64,000 bases of DNA from Anaerobiospirillum sp. NML120449 (GTDB lineage Bacteria; Pseudomonadota; Gammaproteobacteria; Enterobacterales; Succinivibrionaceae): the NCBI RefSeq assembly GCF_023051105.1, contig NZ_JALKIL010000001.1, positions 124,001 to 188,000 of the forward strand, given 5' to 3'. Made by a program: the position numbers and the translations under genes. The notes beneath the pieces were generated by a model. It did not search any database. It saw nothing but the letters and a program-made list of their open reading frames with translations, and was not told the DNA's origin. Of the stretch, positions 1 to 9,137 are shown piece after piece (positions within the stretch are counted from its first letter, which is position 1; each line of letters starts with the position of its first letter).

Positions 1-5
1 CTGTC

Positions 6-956
6 GTGCAAAAAGTGACATTGGGACTGGTCTGTGCCGCATTTGTGCTCGGTGCTGGCATGAGCGGCTGCCAGAGCATTAATGATCTGACTTCTTTTGG
101 CGAGGACGGGAAGCGTCCGGTAGCTCAGGACGCAGCGGCCAAAGAGCAGCAGGCTCAGGAGCCGCAGATGTCTGATGCCCAGCTGTTAAGCGAGCTGTCA
201 TCTGATGCCGGCGGTCCGGTAAACATGCAGTCCAATCCAAGAGCGGTACGTCAGGGTGTTTCCCTTGCCGATCGTCTGGAAAATGCTCCTCAGTCCCACA
301 ATGCTCTGCTGGGAGCTGCAGACCCTTACACTTCAGTTAAGGAGGTACAGCTCTCCGAGTCTGACGAGCAGGCCCCTTTTATTACCGACCTTGATGAGGA
401 CAACACCGCTCATCAGGCTGGAGTTACTGTGGCAGGCGCCAGTGCAGCTGCCGGGGCGGGCGTGGCTGGAGTTGCAGGCCAGGGCGGCATGCCATCTCAG
501 GTACCGGCCTACAGCTCCGAATCCGAGCTGGGTTCAGCCTCATGCGCCCCTCAGATGAACCTTGAGGCCAGCGGTGTAGCCCGTGCTCTGATTAAGGATC
601 TGGCAGCCCGTCTGCGCAATGAAGGTGGCAATATCTACGTGGCACCAACCATTATTGATAGTGAGTACCAGGACTGCATGCGTGATCTGAGCTCAGCTCT
701 TCAGGACGGACTGTCTGACAGTACTCTGTTCAAGGTGGTACCTGCTACAGTAAATCTCAATAACATCATTTCGCAGAACATTGGTTCAGCCACTATTCTT
801 CCAAGCCTTATTCATCAGTGCCGTGCCTCATCCATTCCTTATCTGGTAGTGTCCCAGGTAAAGAAGACCGGCGACAAGGCTGCCCTCACTCTGCGTATTA
901 TCCGTACTGAGGATGGCATTACCTTAAGCCAGACCTACCGTCGTCTGCACAATTAA
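6..956 (+). CDS. Lipoprotein, possibly LpoB/CsgG-like
   Basis: Predicted outer-membrane lipoprotein of 316 residues read from a GTG at the very edge of the window; the true start could lie upstream, so it may be 5'-partial. Residues 1-21 form a signal peptide (Lys3, then a hydrophobic stretch) ending before Cys22; the lipobox M-S-G-C is weak because Met replaces Leu at -3. Residues 25-180 are an acidic, Ala/Gly/Ser-rich linker. The C-terminal ~120 residues (about 190-315) form a compact alpha/beta domain that resembles the PBP-activator LpoB / CsgG fold (an ALIKDLAARLR helix, then a strand with VAPTIID, then SALQDGLSDSTLFKVV). The LpoB assignment is tentative and rests on pattern only. A hairpin terminator lies about 200 bases downstream. 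Confidence 0.6.
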   Translation: MQKVTLGLVCAAFVLGAGMSGCQSINDLTSFGEDGKRPVAQDAAAKEQQAQEPQMSDAQLLSELSSDAGGPVNMQSNPRAVRQGVSLADRLENAPQSHNALLGAADPYTSVKEVQLSESDEQAPFITDLDEDNTAHQAGVTVAGASAAAGAGVAGVAGQGGMPSQVPAYSSESELGSASCAPQMNLEASGVARALIKDLAARLRNEGGNIYVAPTIIDSEYQDCMRDLSSALQDGLSDSTLFKVVPATVNLNNIISQNIGSATILPSLIHQCRASSIPYLVVSQVKKTGDKAALTLRIIRTEDGITLSQTYRRLHN

Positions 957-1339
957 GCGTGCGGCTCACAGCAGCAGCGTCCCATGGCGCTCCTGAACGG
1001 AGCGCCTGAGGCTGCAGCTGCTGACTCAGCTTCTGTTGCAGCTGCATGGGGTGATGCCATAGCAGACGCCAGGGCTTATGCCGGGGCAGACGCCAGAGCA
1101 GCTGCCTGGCATGATGCTCTGGCGTCTGACAGGCTGTCCTTATAACAGCCACTGATACTTTGCGGGGCCTGCCCGCCTGTCACCTTCTGTGATTAGGCGG
1201 GCAGGCCCCGTTGCGCTATAATGGGCGCGATTTTTTCCGTATTTTCAGGCAAGGCGCGTTCAGCGTAATCAGGTAATCCGGCAGGTAAATGTCTGCCGGC
1301 TGTCCCGTGGAGCTGACGGGCCATAAGTGGTTCCGGTTT
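957..1339. other. Intergenic, GC-rich with Ala-codon-like repeats
   Basis: No convincing gene. Positions 960-1130 are rich in gcagac/gccag words and imperfect direct repeats. The segment holds the strong hairpin at 1163-1210. The yheS reading frame could be extended upstream to an ATG at 1289, but the family starts at 1340. Confidence 0.6.
1163..1210 (+). terminator. Strong hairpin, likely terminator
   Basis: Perfect 16-bp inverted repeat: 1163-1178 pairs with 1195-1210, with a 16-base loop. It is GC-rich. Only TT follows directly; a run of six T lies about 20 bases further on. It probably ends transcription of the lipoprotein gene. Confidence 0.55.
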
Positions 1340-3397
1340 ATGATTTCCCTGCAAGATCTGACAATAATGCGTGGCACCCGTGTGCTCATTGAAAACGCTA
1401 CAGCAACCATACTTTCAGGACAGAAAGTGGGCATTATCGGTCGTAACGGCTGTGGCAAATCAACTCTGTTTGCTGCCTTGCAGGGTGAGGTTGCTCCTGA
1501 GCAGGGCAGCATAGGCATGCCGCGCAATCTCAAGACAGCCACCGTAGCTCAGAAGACCCCGGCTCTTGAGATCTCTGCTCTTGATTATGTAATGCAGGGC
1601 GACAAGACAGTAAATGAGCTGCTCGAGCGCCGCAGCCGTGCCTGGGACAGCAATGATGGTGAAAAGATAGCTCTGATTGAAGATGAGCTGGGTCTTGCCG
1701 GTTACTGGACCTTAAAGGCCCGTACCGGTGCCCTGCTGCTGGGCCTTGGTTTTGGTCCTGATGAGCTTGACCGTCCGGTACGTGAGTTTTCCGGTGGCTG
1801 GCGTATGCGTCTTAACCTTGCTCAGGCTCTGATTTACAAATCAGATCTGCTCCTGCTTGACGAGCCTACCAATCACCTTGATCTGGACACAGTACTGTTC
1901 CTGCAGAACTATCTTAAAAATTACGAAGGCACCCTGCTTTGTATTTCCCACGATCGTGACTTCCTGGACAGCTTTGCCGACCACATTCTGCACTTTGAAG
2001 AGGGCAAGGTCGTCCTCTATCCGGGCAATTACTCAGCCTATGAGCGCATTCGTGCCGAGCGTATCCGTGCCCAGAAGGCGGCCCGCCGTCGTGAAGAGGC
2101 CATTCTGGCTCATATGCAGAGCTTTATTGACCGTTTCCGCGCCAAGGCCACCAAGGCCAAGCAGGCCCAGTCCCTGATGAAGGCCATGGATCGCATGCAG
2201 CTTACAGCTGTAACTCAGGAAGAATCTCCATTTTCATTCTCCTTCCCTGAGCCTGACCGTACTCCGGCTGTGATTGCCTCGCTCAAGGATCTCAATGCCG
2301 GTTATCCTGCCCGTGCCAGGGCCAGCGCCTCTTCAGGTGATGACCCTGATGATTTCTCAGCTGCAGGCAGCAGGGGCGCTGCTGCCGGCGCAGAGGGTGC
2401 CGCTGGCGGCACTGCTTCGGGGCCTGAGGTGGTGCTGAGCAAGGTCAATCTGCAACTGCTCAGCGGCGACCGTATTGCTCTGCTCGGTAAGAACGGTCAG
2501 GGCAAGTCCACTCTTATTAAGACCCTGGTAGGCGAGCTGCAGCCTCTTTCAGGTGAGGTCGCCATTGGCAAGGGTATCAAGATTGGTTACTTTGCCCAGC
2601 ATGAACTTGAGTCTCTCAATGAAGATCAGAATGCCCTGTGGCATCTGTGGCGCATTGACCCTGATGCCAAAGAAAAGGATCTGCGTACCTTCCTGGGCTC
2701 CTTTGCTTTTAAGGGCGACAGAGTCTTTGACAACGCAGGTACCATGTCAGGTGGTGAACAGGCCCGTCTGGCGCTGGCCATGATTGCCTATCAGAAACCA
2801 AATCTGCTGCTGCTTGACGAACCTACCAACCACCTAGATTTGGAAATGCGTGAGGCTCTGTCTGTAGCTCTTGCCTCATACTCAGGTGCTCTGGTGCTGG
2901 TATCGCACGATCGCCATCTGGTTGAGGCTATTGCTGACAAGCTGTGGCTGGTTGATCAGGGTAAGGTAGGCGAGTTCGACGGCGATCTTAATGATTACCA
3001 GGAGTATCTGCTGCGCCGTGCCCGTGAGTTCCGCGAGGCCCAGCAGGCTGCTGCCAATGCCGCCCGGGGCGGCAGCCATCAGGCTGCAGCAGCTGCCCCG
3101 TCTGCAAGCACCTCTTCTTACAAGAGCCGTGAGCAAAAGCAGCTTGAGGCTCAGAAGCGTGCCGCTCTGCGTCCTTTGAAGCTCAAGATTGAAGCTCAGG
3201 AAAAGCTCATGGCCAGCTGTGAAAAGCGTCTTGCCGAAATTGATGAGCGCATGGCCGACAGCTCTCTTTATGAGGGTAAAAAGGATGAGCTTGAGGCGCT
3301 GATTTTAGAGCGCGCCCGCCTGGAGGGCGAAAAGGAGGCAGCCGAAGAGCTGTGGCTGGAGCTGACCACTGAGCTTGAAGAGGCTCAGAACGCCTGA
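1340..3397 (+). CDS. yheS: ABC-F ATPase YheS
   Basis: Ribosome-associated ABC-F protein (translation factor family, soluble, no membrane segments), 685 aa against about 637 in E. coli YheS. The start at 1340 gives the family N-terminus MISLQDLTIMRG; an upstream in-frame ATG at 1289 adds 17 residues with no family match. Two ABC domains: first Walker A GRNGCGKS (34-41), signature FSGGWRMRLN (about 150-159), Walker B LLLLDEPTNHLDL (D174/E175); then the P-site linker with RFRAKATKAKQAQS; second Walker A GKNGQGKS (383-390), signature SGGEQARL from residue 470, and a second LLLLDEPTNHLDL. The C-terminal ~130 residues are a charged coiled coil. Odd point: an Ala/Gly/Ser-rich insertion at about residues 325-364, just before the second ABC domain, accounts for most of the extra length. 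It is probably monocistronic. Confidence 0.95.
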   Translation: MISLQDLTIMRGTRVLIENATATILSGQKVGIIGRNGCGKSTLFAALQGEVAPEQGSIGMPRNLKTATVAQKTPALEISALDYVMQGDKTVNELLERRSRAWDSNDGEKIALIEDELGLAGYWTLKARTGALLLGLGFGPDELDRPVREFSGGWRMRLNLAQALIYKSDLLLLDEPTNHLDLDTVLFLQNYLKNYEGTLLCISHDRDFLDSFADHILHFEEGKVVLYPGNYSAYERIRAERIRAQKAARRREEAILAHMQSFIDRFRAKATKAKQAQSLMKAMDRMQLTAVTQEESPFSFSFPEPDRTPAVIASLKDLNAGYPARARASASSGDDPDDFSAAGSRGAAAGAEGAAGGTASGPEVVLSKVNLQLLSGDRIALLGKNGQGKSTLIKTLVGELQPLSGEVAIGKGIKIGYFAQHELESLNEDQNALWHLWRIDPDAKEKDLRTFLGSFAFKGDRVFDNAGTMSGGEQARLALAMIAYQKPNLLLLDEPTNHLDLEMREALSVALASYSGALVLVSHDRHLVEAIADKLWLVDQGKVGEFDGDLNDYQEYLLRRAREFREAQQAAANAARGGSHQAAAAAPSASTSSYKSREQKQLEAQKRAALRPLKLKIEAQEKLMASCEKRLAEIDERMADSSLYEGKKDELEALILERARLEGEKEAAEELWLELTTELEEAQNA

Positions 3398-3783
3398 TAA
3401 GCCCGCAGCTGCCATGCTGGCGCAATGCGGCTGCCACGCTGCCGCCACGCAGGAGCCAAGCTGCCGCCACGCAGGAGCCATGCTGGCGCCGTGCTGGTGC
3501 TGGCTGTCCATGCCATGGGACGGGCCATGAGCTTTGTTTACCTCTGGCCACAGTACCAGCTATGGGACCTGGCAATATGGCTGGCCATGGCGGCTTACGC
3601 AGCGCCGCAGCATATGGGGCAAAGCGCAGCTGAACACGGCGCACTGTGCTCTGCGCTGCAAGGGCCAGGTCCCTGCGGTGCTCCTGTGGGGCAAGATGCT
3701 GTCGTGTTCTTTCGGGGCCAGTCGTGCACTGTCCTGTACTGTTTTTTGCTGTCTGATAATAATGTTTCTGGGAGGAGCAGGTA
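3398..3783. repeat. Intergenic with 22-bp direct repeat
   Basis: There is no convincing gene between yheS and rlmJ. Positions 3438-3458 and 3460-3480 are two identical 21-base copies (gctgccgccacgcaggagcca) spaced 22 bases apart, flanked by degenerate gctg/ccac copies from 3405 to 3500. A good ribosome binding site for rlmJ (gggaggagcagg) closes the gap. Confidence 0.7.
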
Positions 3784-4641
3784 ATGCTCAGTTATCGTCA
3801 CGGCTTTCATGCCGGCAATCATGCTGATGTGCTTAAGCACATGGTGCTGTGTCTTATCATGCGTGCCCTCAATGACAAGGATAAGCCTTATACAGTTATC
3901 GACACTCATGCCGGTGCCGGTATCTACGACATGACCTCGGCTTTTGCCCGCAAAAACAGCGAATTTGCCAGCGGCTGGCTGAAAATTGCCAAAAATGAGC
4001 GCTTAAAGGAGCTGGTACCTGAGTACTGGCAGGCCTGGGAAAAGGCTCAGAGTGAGCCGGGAGCCAATAAGGGCAATATGTATCCGGGCTCCCCTTTTAT
4101 TGAGTATGCTCTGGCCCGCAGGTCCGACACCATTTTCCTCAATGATATCCACAAGGCCGAGTACGAAAGCCTGCTGCAGATCTTCAAGCGCAAGCGCAAT
4201 GTGCGCGTGGAGTTTCGTGCCTGTCAGGACACCATTGCCGCACTGCTGCCTCCTGTCAAGAAGCGTGGCGTGATTCTTATCGATCCTCCTTATGAAAATG
4301 AGCAGGAGTACCGCTGGACTGTAGATGCGGTAAAGAAGGGACTGGGACGTTTTGAGCAGGGTATTTTTGCCATCTGGTATCCGGTACTGGGCCGACTTCA
4401 TGACCACTCCCGTAATCTGACCCAGCAGATACGCCGCCTCAACCGTCCGCTGCTGCAGGTAGAACTGCGCGTTTGTGAGCAGCAGGAAGAGTACGGCATG
4501 TGCGGCAGCGGCATGCTTATTGTCAACTATCCTTACCAGATAGATGAAAAGCTCGAGCCTGTAGTTGGTGAGCTTTACCAGTGCCTGTGCGACCCTGAGA
4601 AGGGATCAGCCCGCCTCGAGATTCTCAACGAGAAGTCATAA
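3784..4641 (+). CDS. rlmJ: 23S rRNA m6A2030 methyltransferase RlmJ
   Basis: SAM-dependent methyltransferase that modifies A2030 of 23S rRNA; 285 aa (E. coli 280). The N-terminus MLSYRHGFHAGNHADVLKH is the family hallmark, DTHAGAGIYD (about 40-49) is the SAM-binding loop, and the catalytic IDPPYEN motif places D167-P168-P169-Y170 as in N6-adenine methyltransferases. The ATG follows a strong ribosome binding site (ggaggagcagg). Monocistronic, ended by the terminator at 4854. There is nothing unusual in the sequence. Confidence 0.97.
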   Translation: MLSYRHGFHAGNHADVLKHMVLCLIMRALNDKDKPYTVIDTHAGAGIYDMTSAFARKNSEFASGWLKIAKNERLKELVPEYWQAWEKAQSEPGANKGNMYPGSPFIEYALARRSDTIFLNDIHKAEYESLLQIFKRKRNVRVEFRACQDTIAALLPPVKKRGVILIDPPYENEQEYRWTVDAVKKGLGRFEQGIFAIWYPVLGRLHDHSRNLTQQIRRLNRPLLQVELRVCEQQEEYGMCGSGMLIVNYPYQIDEKLEPVVGELYQCLCDPEKGSARLEILNEKS

Positions 4642-4853
4642 CAGCTGCAGCCTTACCAGCAGCCGGCTTTACGGCAGAAGCTGCGGCCGCCAGCTGCTGT
4701 TCAGGTCTCTGCCCCTGATGCTGGCGTTGCCACTGCCATAGCGGAACCTGCAGCCCTGTCTGGCTGTATTAGCTGCAGCAATTGCCTTGCAGTGAGTCTG
4801 TACCAGCAGCTGCACAGCAGCACCTGCCAAAAGGCAAACCCCCCATAAGCAAG

Positions 4854-4892
4854 AGAGCCCATACTCACATGAGTACGGGCTCTTATGTTTTT
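4854..4892 (+). terminator. Rho-independent terminator of rlmJ
   Basis: Inverted repeat 4854-4867 / 4870-4883 (agagcccatactca against tgagtacgggctct, one mismatch) followed by a T-rich tail (ttatgttttt). Confidence 0.8.
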
Positions 4893-5320
4893 CAGGACCT
4901 GTTTTTTTAATCTGAGCCGGGTCGGGCGCTGGCAGAGCACTTATGAGCTGCACCGGTCAGTCAGCCAGCCAGCCAGCCCGCCAGTCAGTCAGCTATCCTG
5001 TTATACGCTAAATGCTTTTATAAAACTTTTATAAATTATATCAGGAATACACACACCCTCTCTCTCTCACTTACTCACACACATACAGTCTGTAAGTGAG
5101 GGCTATAACAATAATCTAACTGATACGGGAGCATGACGGGCTTTTCTTATGACAATCTATAAATGAGGCAGAAGTGCACAGGAACTTGCTTATGACAGTC
5201 TTTAAATGCGGTGTGGCGCTGGGGATAGTGCTTTCCTCATTTAAAGTCTGTCACAGGTTTAGACATTATATGTACGACATGAAGTATAAGGTCTGCGCTG
5301 CCATGGGAAAGATGCTCTGC

Positions 5321-5442
5321 TGTCACGGCGGTCAGCCTGCTTTGTCATGGCGTTCAGTGCTCTCACGGATGTCAGTCCAGCTTTGTCATGGCGTTCAGTG
5401 CTGTCACGGCGGTCAGCCCGGCTTTGCCATGGCGTTCAGTGC
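5321..5442. repeat. 41-bp tandem repeat, 3 copies
   Basis: Three adjacent copies at 5321-5360, 5361-5401 and 5402-5442. Each starts tgtcacgg or tctcacgg and ends tcatggcgttcagtgc (copy 3 has gccatgg). A few substitutions separate the copies. They sit 118 bases upstream of the reductase start. Confidence 0.85.
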
Positions 5443-5560
5443 TTTCATGAGGAAGGGCCACTGGGGCGTGGGGGAGTATTTGCCTGAGCGTCCTGATTTG
5501 CTATTGTGTATATCTCCGGGGGCGCTGGTGCTGCCGGGATTATCTCAATGGAGGCTGATA

Positions 5561-6559
5561 ATGTATCGTGCTGCCGATTCCCGTTATGAGGATATGGTAT
5601 ATAACCGTCTGGGCAACTCCGGCCTGAAGCTGCCTGCTGTAAGCATGGGCCTGTGGCATAACTTTGGTCATCAGAACTCTCAGGAGGACATGATCAATAT
5701 CCTGTGCTACTGCTTTGACCATGGCATTACCCACTTTGATCTGGCCAACAATTACGGCCCTGAGCCAGGTGCTGCCGAGTCCAACTTTGGTTATATACTC
5801 AACCGCTGTTTCCGTCCTTACCGTGATGAACTCATTATATCCACCAAGGCCGGCTTTGACATGTGGGATGGTCCTTATGGCGACTGGGGATCACGCAAGT
5901 ATCTGCTGGCATCTCTTGATCAAAGCCTTAAGAGAATGGATCTTGAGTATGTGGATATCTTCTACCATCACCGCATGGATCCTGAGACTGACCTTGAGGA
6001 GACCATGAGTGCGCTTGCCTCTGCTGTCCATCAGGGCAAGGCTCTGTATGCCGGACTTTCCAATTACGACGGCCCGACTCTGGAGCGTGCCACCGCCATA
6101 CTGCGTGAACTGCATACTCCTTTTGTCATCAACCAGAACCGCTATAGCATCCTTGATCGCACCATTGAGCGCAATGGCCTCAAGGAAAAGGCCGCAGAGC
6201 TCAAAAAGGGCATTATTGCCTTTTCCCCTCTGGCTCAGGGCCTGCTCTCTGATCGCTATCTCAATGGCATCACTGCTGACAGCCGTGTACTGCACGATGG
6301 CCGCTTCCTCAAGGAAAGTGATGTCAAAGAGCACCATGATGTCATTGTTAAGCTCAACAACATAGCAAGAGAGCGTGGTCAGTCACTTGCTCAGATGGCT
6401 CTGTCCTGGGTGCTGCGTGACGGCATCGTAGCTTCAGTTCTGGTAGGTGTCTCCAGGGTCTCTCAGATTGAGGACAATCTCAAGGCCATGAGCAATACTT
6501 CATTTACTGATGAAGAGCTGCGCGCCATTGATGAGGCCTGCGGCTCCTTTATCAGCTAA
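5561..6559 (+). CDS. gpr: L-glyceraldehyde 3-phosphate reductase-type aldo-keto reductase
   Basis: NADPH-dependent aldo-keto reductase of the YghZ/Gpr family (AKR14-like), a soluble TIM barrel; 332 aa against 346 in E. coli. The ATG at 5561 is chosen because it has a GGAGG site at 5550 and gives the family N-terminal region (YNRLGNSGLKLPAVSMGLW). The catalytic tetrad is visible: D60 and Y65 (ITHFDLANNYGP), K96 (LIISTKAGFD) and H137 (DIFYHHRMD). The NADP-binding C-terminal part (LVGVSRVSQIEDN) is intact. Known members reduce L-GAP and methylglyoxal; substrate specificity here is inferred. Convergent with rnd, sharing a bidirectional terminator. Confidence 0.92.
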   Translation: MYRAADSRYEDMVYNRLGNSGLKLPAVSMGLWHNFGHQNSQEDMINILCYCFDHGITHFDLANNYGPEPGAAESNFGYILNRCFRPYRDELIISTKAGFDMWDGPYGDWGSRKYLLASLDQSLKRMDLEYVDIFYHHRMDPETDLEETMSALASAVHQGKALYAGLSNYDGPTLERATAILRELHTPFVINQNRYSILDRTIERNGLKEKAAELKKGIIAFSPLAQGLLSDRYLNGITADSRVLHDGRFLKESDVKEHHDVIVKLNNIARERGQSLAQMALSWVLRDGIVASVLVGVSRVSQIEDNLKAMSNTSFTDEELRAIDEACGSFIS

Positions 6560-6744
6560 GCAGGAATTAGCCAGCTGCGCCGCTGTGCGCCAGTGAACTC
6601 TACGCCAGTGAACTCTACGCCACTGCAGCACCCCGATAAGGCAGTGCAGGCCGGCCATGCAGCATCGCCACATGCGCTTGAGCTCCAGCAGCCCCATATG
6701 CACTGGAGCTGAACCTGATGACCGGGCCTTACTGCCCTGATATA

Positions 6745-6780
6745 AATAATAAAGGCCTGTATTAACAGGCCTTTATTATT
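6745..6780. terminator. Bidirectional terminator between gpr and rnd
   Basis: Perfect 16-bp inverted repeat (aataataaaggcctgt at 6745-6760, its complement at 6765-6780) with a 4-base loop. A-rich and T-rich flanks make it work in both directions. Just upstream, a 15-base unit (cagtgaactctacgc) is duplicated at about 6592-6621. Confidence 0.85.
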
Positions 6781-6793
6781 GGGGATTATGAGG

Positions 6794-8113
6794 TCACGGG
6801 GTGCTGCTTTGAGTGCGGTTCTGAATATCAGAAGAGTCACCATGGTCAGCTGCCTCTGCAGCGTCGGCATTGTAGGTGCTGTCGCTCATCTGGTTTAGCT
6901 TGAGGTAGTTGGAGACAAAGTCAGGTGATGGCAGTTCGCTCAGAGCGTCGCTGTCAGCACTGTGCGACATGGGCTCAAGAGGAACATCCAGAGGACCTAA
7001 CAGATCAAGGCGCCAGGAGGTCTGCAGCAGGGGAGTCTGTCCCAGAGCCTTGGCACGGAAGTAGTCATTGAGCAGCTGTTTTTTAAGCAGTACCTGAGGG
7101 CAGATATTGCTGTTCTCAAGCTTCTTGCTGATAGCCCTCTTGAGAGCCTCGAAATTCTCCTGCATGCTGCGCTGATGGGAGAAGTAGTCATAAGGAATGG
7201 TCAGATCAGGGTACATAGGAGCCTGACGGGCCTGAGCAATCCATTTGACAATGATATCGCCAAACTGCCTGATGGTGCCATGCTTGACGCCACGGTGCTC
7301 CAGTTCTTTTTTGGAACGTGGCATGTAGCGGGCCAGCTGCCACATGGACTTGGAGGTAATGATGCGGTTTAATGCCTGGTTTTCACTACGGGCCAGCTCC
7401 ATGCGCTCACGGGCCAGGTAATGCAGAACGTTGAGTTCCTTTTCATTGAGCAGACCGGCGGCAGGGATGGCCAGATAGGCATTATCCTCATCGACATCAC
7501 TGATATAACGGGAGCGAATATAGTTCATCTCCTCAATGAAGTAACCGAAATTACGTTCAGAGATGATTTCCCTGATTTTGTGGAACAGGGGCTCCAGATA
7601 CTCAACATCAAGGGCTGAATAGTTGAGCTGCTCAGTGGTCAGAGGACGGTGAGTCCAGTTGGAGCGGGTGCAGTCCTTGGCAAGGGTAATACCAAGAAAT
7701 TCCTGCAGGGCAAAGTTAAGACCACGTCCATAGCTGTGGCCGCAGAAAGCCAGCATCAGCTGCAGGTCGTAAATACGCTCAGGGAGAATCTGGTCGCAGT
7801 TGATACGGCGGGCCTCATGGGCAAGAAGCTCAATATCCTCAGAGCAGGCAAAGGCCAGCACAATGGCTCTGGTATGACACAGAGCTTCAATCAGGGGCTG
7901 AACCTGACCTTCAAGCATCCATACATCTACCAGATAGTTGCAGTCATGAATGGCCAGCTGCAGTAAAGAGAAGTCCGGATAGTAGCAGGTGACGCGCATG
8001 AACTCGGTGTCAAGACCAATAAGGTCATTCTCACCCAGCGATTCAATCAGATTGCAAAGCGTTCTGACACCTGCTGGTGAGTCAATAAACTCGTAGTAGA
8101 CATCGTCGTCCAT
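6794..8113 (-). CDS. rnd: Ribonuclease D
   Basis: 3'-5' exoribonuclease for tRNA and stable-RNA maturation, cytosolic. 439 aa against 375 in E. coli. The DEDDy exonuclease domain has all metal ligands: Exo I LDTEF (D35, E37), Exo II ACSEDIELL (D93), Exo III YSALD (Y165, D169). The HRDC region lies at about 225-305 (LNVLHYLARERMELAR). The start has a GGAGAT site. The last ~60 residues are a polar, Ser/Asp-rich tail (QMSDSTYNADAAEAADHG) absent from typical RNase D, which explains the extra length. Monocistronic; its 3' end falls on the terminator shared with gpr. Confidence 0.95.
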   Translation of the reverse strand: MDDDVYYEFIDSPAGVRTLCNLIESLGENDLIGLDTEFMRVTCYYPDFSLLQLAIHDCNYLVDVWMLEGQVQPLIEALCHTRAIVLAFACSEDIELLAHEARRINCDQILPERIYDLQLMLAFCGHSYGRGLNFALQEFLGITLAKDCTRSNWTHRPLTTEQLNYSALDVEYLEPLFHKIREIISERNFGYFIEEMNYIRSRYISDVDEDNAYLAIPAAGLLNEKELNVLHYLARERMELARSENQALNRIITSKSMWQLARYMPRSKKELEHRGVKHGTIRQFGDIIVKWIAQARQAPMYPDLTIPYDYFSHQRSMQENFEALKRAISKKLENSNICPQVLLKKQLLNDYFRAKALGQTPLLQTSWRLDLLGPLDVPLEPMSHSADSDALSELPSPDFVSNYLKLNQMSDSTYNADAAEAADHGDSSDIQNRTQSSTP

Positions 8114-8567
8114 AATTTAAATCTCCTGCATTATGGGTTTCAGCCTCATTCTGTGCTGATAACTCTCAGATTATCCTGCTGGCAACGGGACGTGCCCGTG
8201 CTGCCCAATGCATTCTGGTAATGTGCCCGGTTCCAAACCATGGCGTAAGAATGGTCAGAGAACCAGGGACCTCAGTCTGACAGGTAACCTTAAGTGAGTT
8301 ATCAGGTAAGAATGTCCCCATGACAGCTTACAGTAGCTTCTACCGGTATCTGCATGTGCAAAGCATGTTAGCACACGCACAGCTATTAGGCGATCGCCCG
8401 GGGCTTTGGACGTGAAAATTTACCGCTGTGAAAATCGATGATCGGGATGCAACAGGTATCCGAGCGCAGGGGCTTGAGTTCAGACTGTCCATGGTTGTTA
8501 CGCATACAGCCAGAGCACTGGCTGCCACAGCGCAGCCTGCCTCCGCCAGGTGGGCTGCGGTTTGCCA

Positions 8568-8636
8568 CGAGGGTTGCCTGCGGTGCAGCACGAGGGTGGA
8601 TTGCGGTGCAGCACGATGGTTGCCTGCGCTTCATCA
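8568..8636. repeat. 23-bp tandem repeat, 3 copies
   Basis: Copies at 8568-8590, 8591-8613 and 8614-8636, consensus cgagggttgcctgcggtgca plus gca. The third copy diverges at its 3' end. A partial copy precedes the array. Confidence 0.8.
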
Positions 8637-9073
8637 GAGTCCCTGTCTTTAAGCTCTACTGCAGGCCTCAAAGAGGCTGACATTGAAAGGCTTGAGGTGC
8701 GGCGGTGCATTCATTCATGCAGCTGATGCAGCTGTCGTGCTGCAGATAATGCAAATGGCTGCAAAGGTCTGAGGGCAGAGCTGCAATAAGATGTTGAGAG
8801 CTCAGAGAACTGTGTATGGAGAGATAGCCAGGGGCAGGGACGCCGCCCATGTTCAGAAAAGTACAATGCTGCGTCTTTAAGCAGTTATCACTTTGAGAAG
8901 GTGGGACACGCAGATAAAAACCATGTCTGGCCACAGTGGTTCGGGAAAAGCGCATTTTTATGGCTGTGTTGCACACTGATGTTATGACTGACAAAAACAC
9001 AGAAAGTTCAGTCAATTATGCCGGGGGCAGGCTAAGAGGCAAAGGCGTGGCGGGAGATGTGGCTGGACCGGCC

Positions 9074-9103
9074 ATGAAAACAAAACCCCGCCATATGGCG
9101 GGG
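9074..9103 (-). terminator. Rho-independent terminator of dsbB
   Basis: Palindrome ccccgccatatggcgggg at 9086-9103; read on the minus strand it is followed by ttttgttttcat. It lies 35 bases past the dsbB stop. Confidence 0.85.
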
Positions 9104-9137
9104 CTGTTAGTGACAGGACAAGGCGCTGACGCTGGTC

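Larger units (their letters stand above)
4642..5560. other. Intergenic with simple repeats
   Basis: Holds the rlmJ terminator, a CAGT/CAGC tetranucleotide tract (about 4955-4992), an AT-rich block (5005-5045), a CT/CA-rich microsatellite (about 5050-5090) and the 41-bp tandem repeat at 5321. A reading frame open from 5174 continues into the reductase gene, but it runs through the repeats and shows no family match, so it is treated as non-coding leader. Confidence 0.6.
8114..9137. other. Intergenic between rnd and dsbB
   Basis: About 1 kb with no convincing gene. It contains the 23-bp tandem repeat at 8568, the dsbB terminator at 9074 and otherwise unstructured sequence. The rnd promoter should lie in 8114-8300, but I see no clear -35/-10 pair. 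Confidence 0.55.

Noticed and set aside
5174-5560. N-terminal extension of the aldo-keto reductase by 129 residues
   Set aside because: It runs through non-coding 41-bp repeats and is Cys/His-rich without family match; the ATG at 5561 has a strong GGAGG site.
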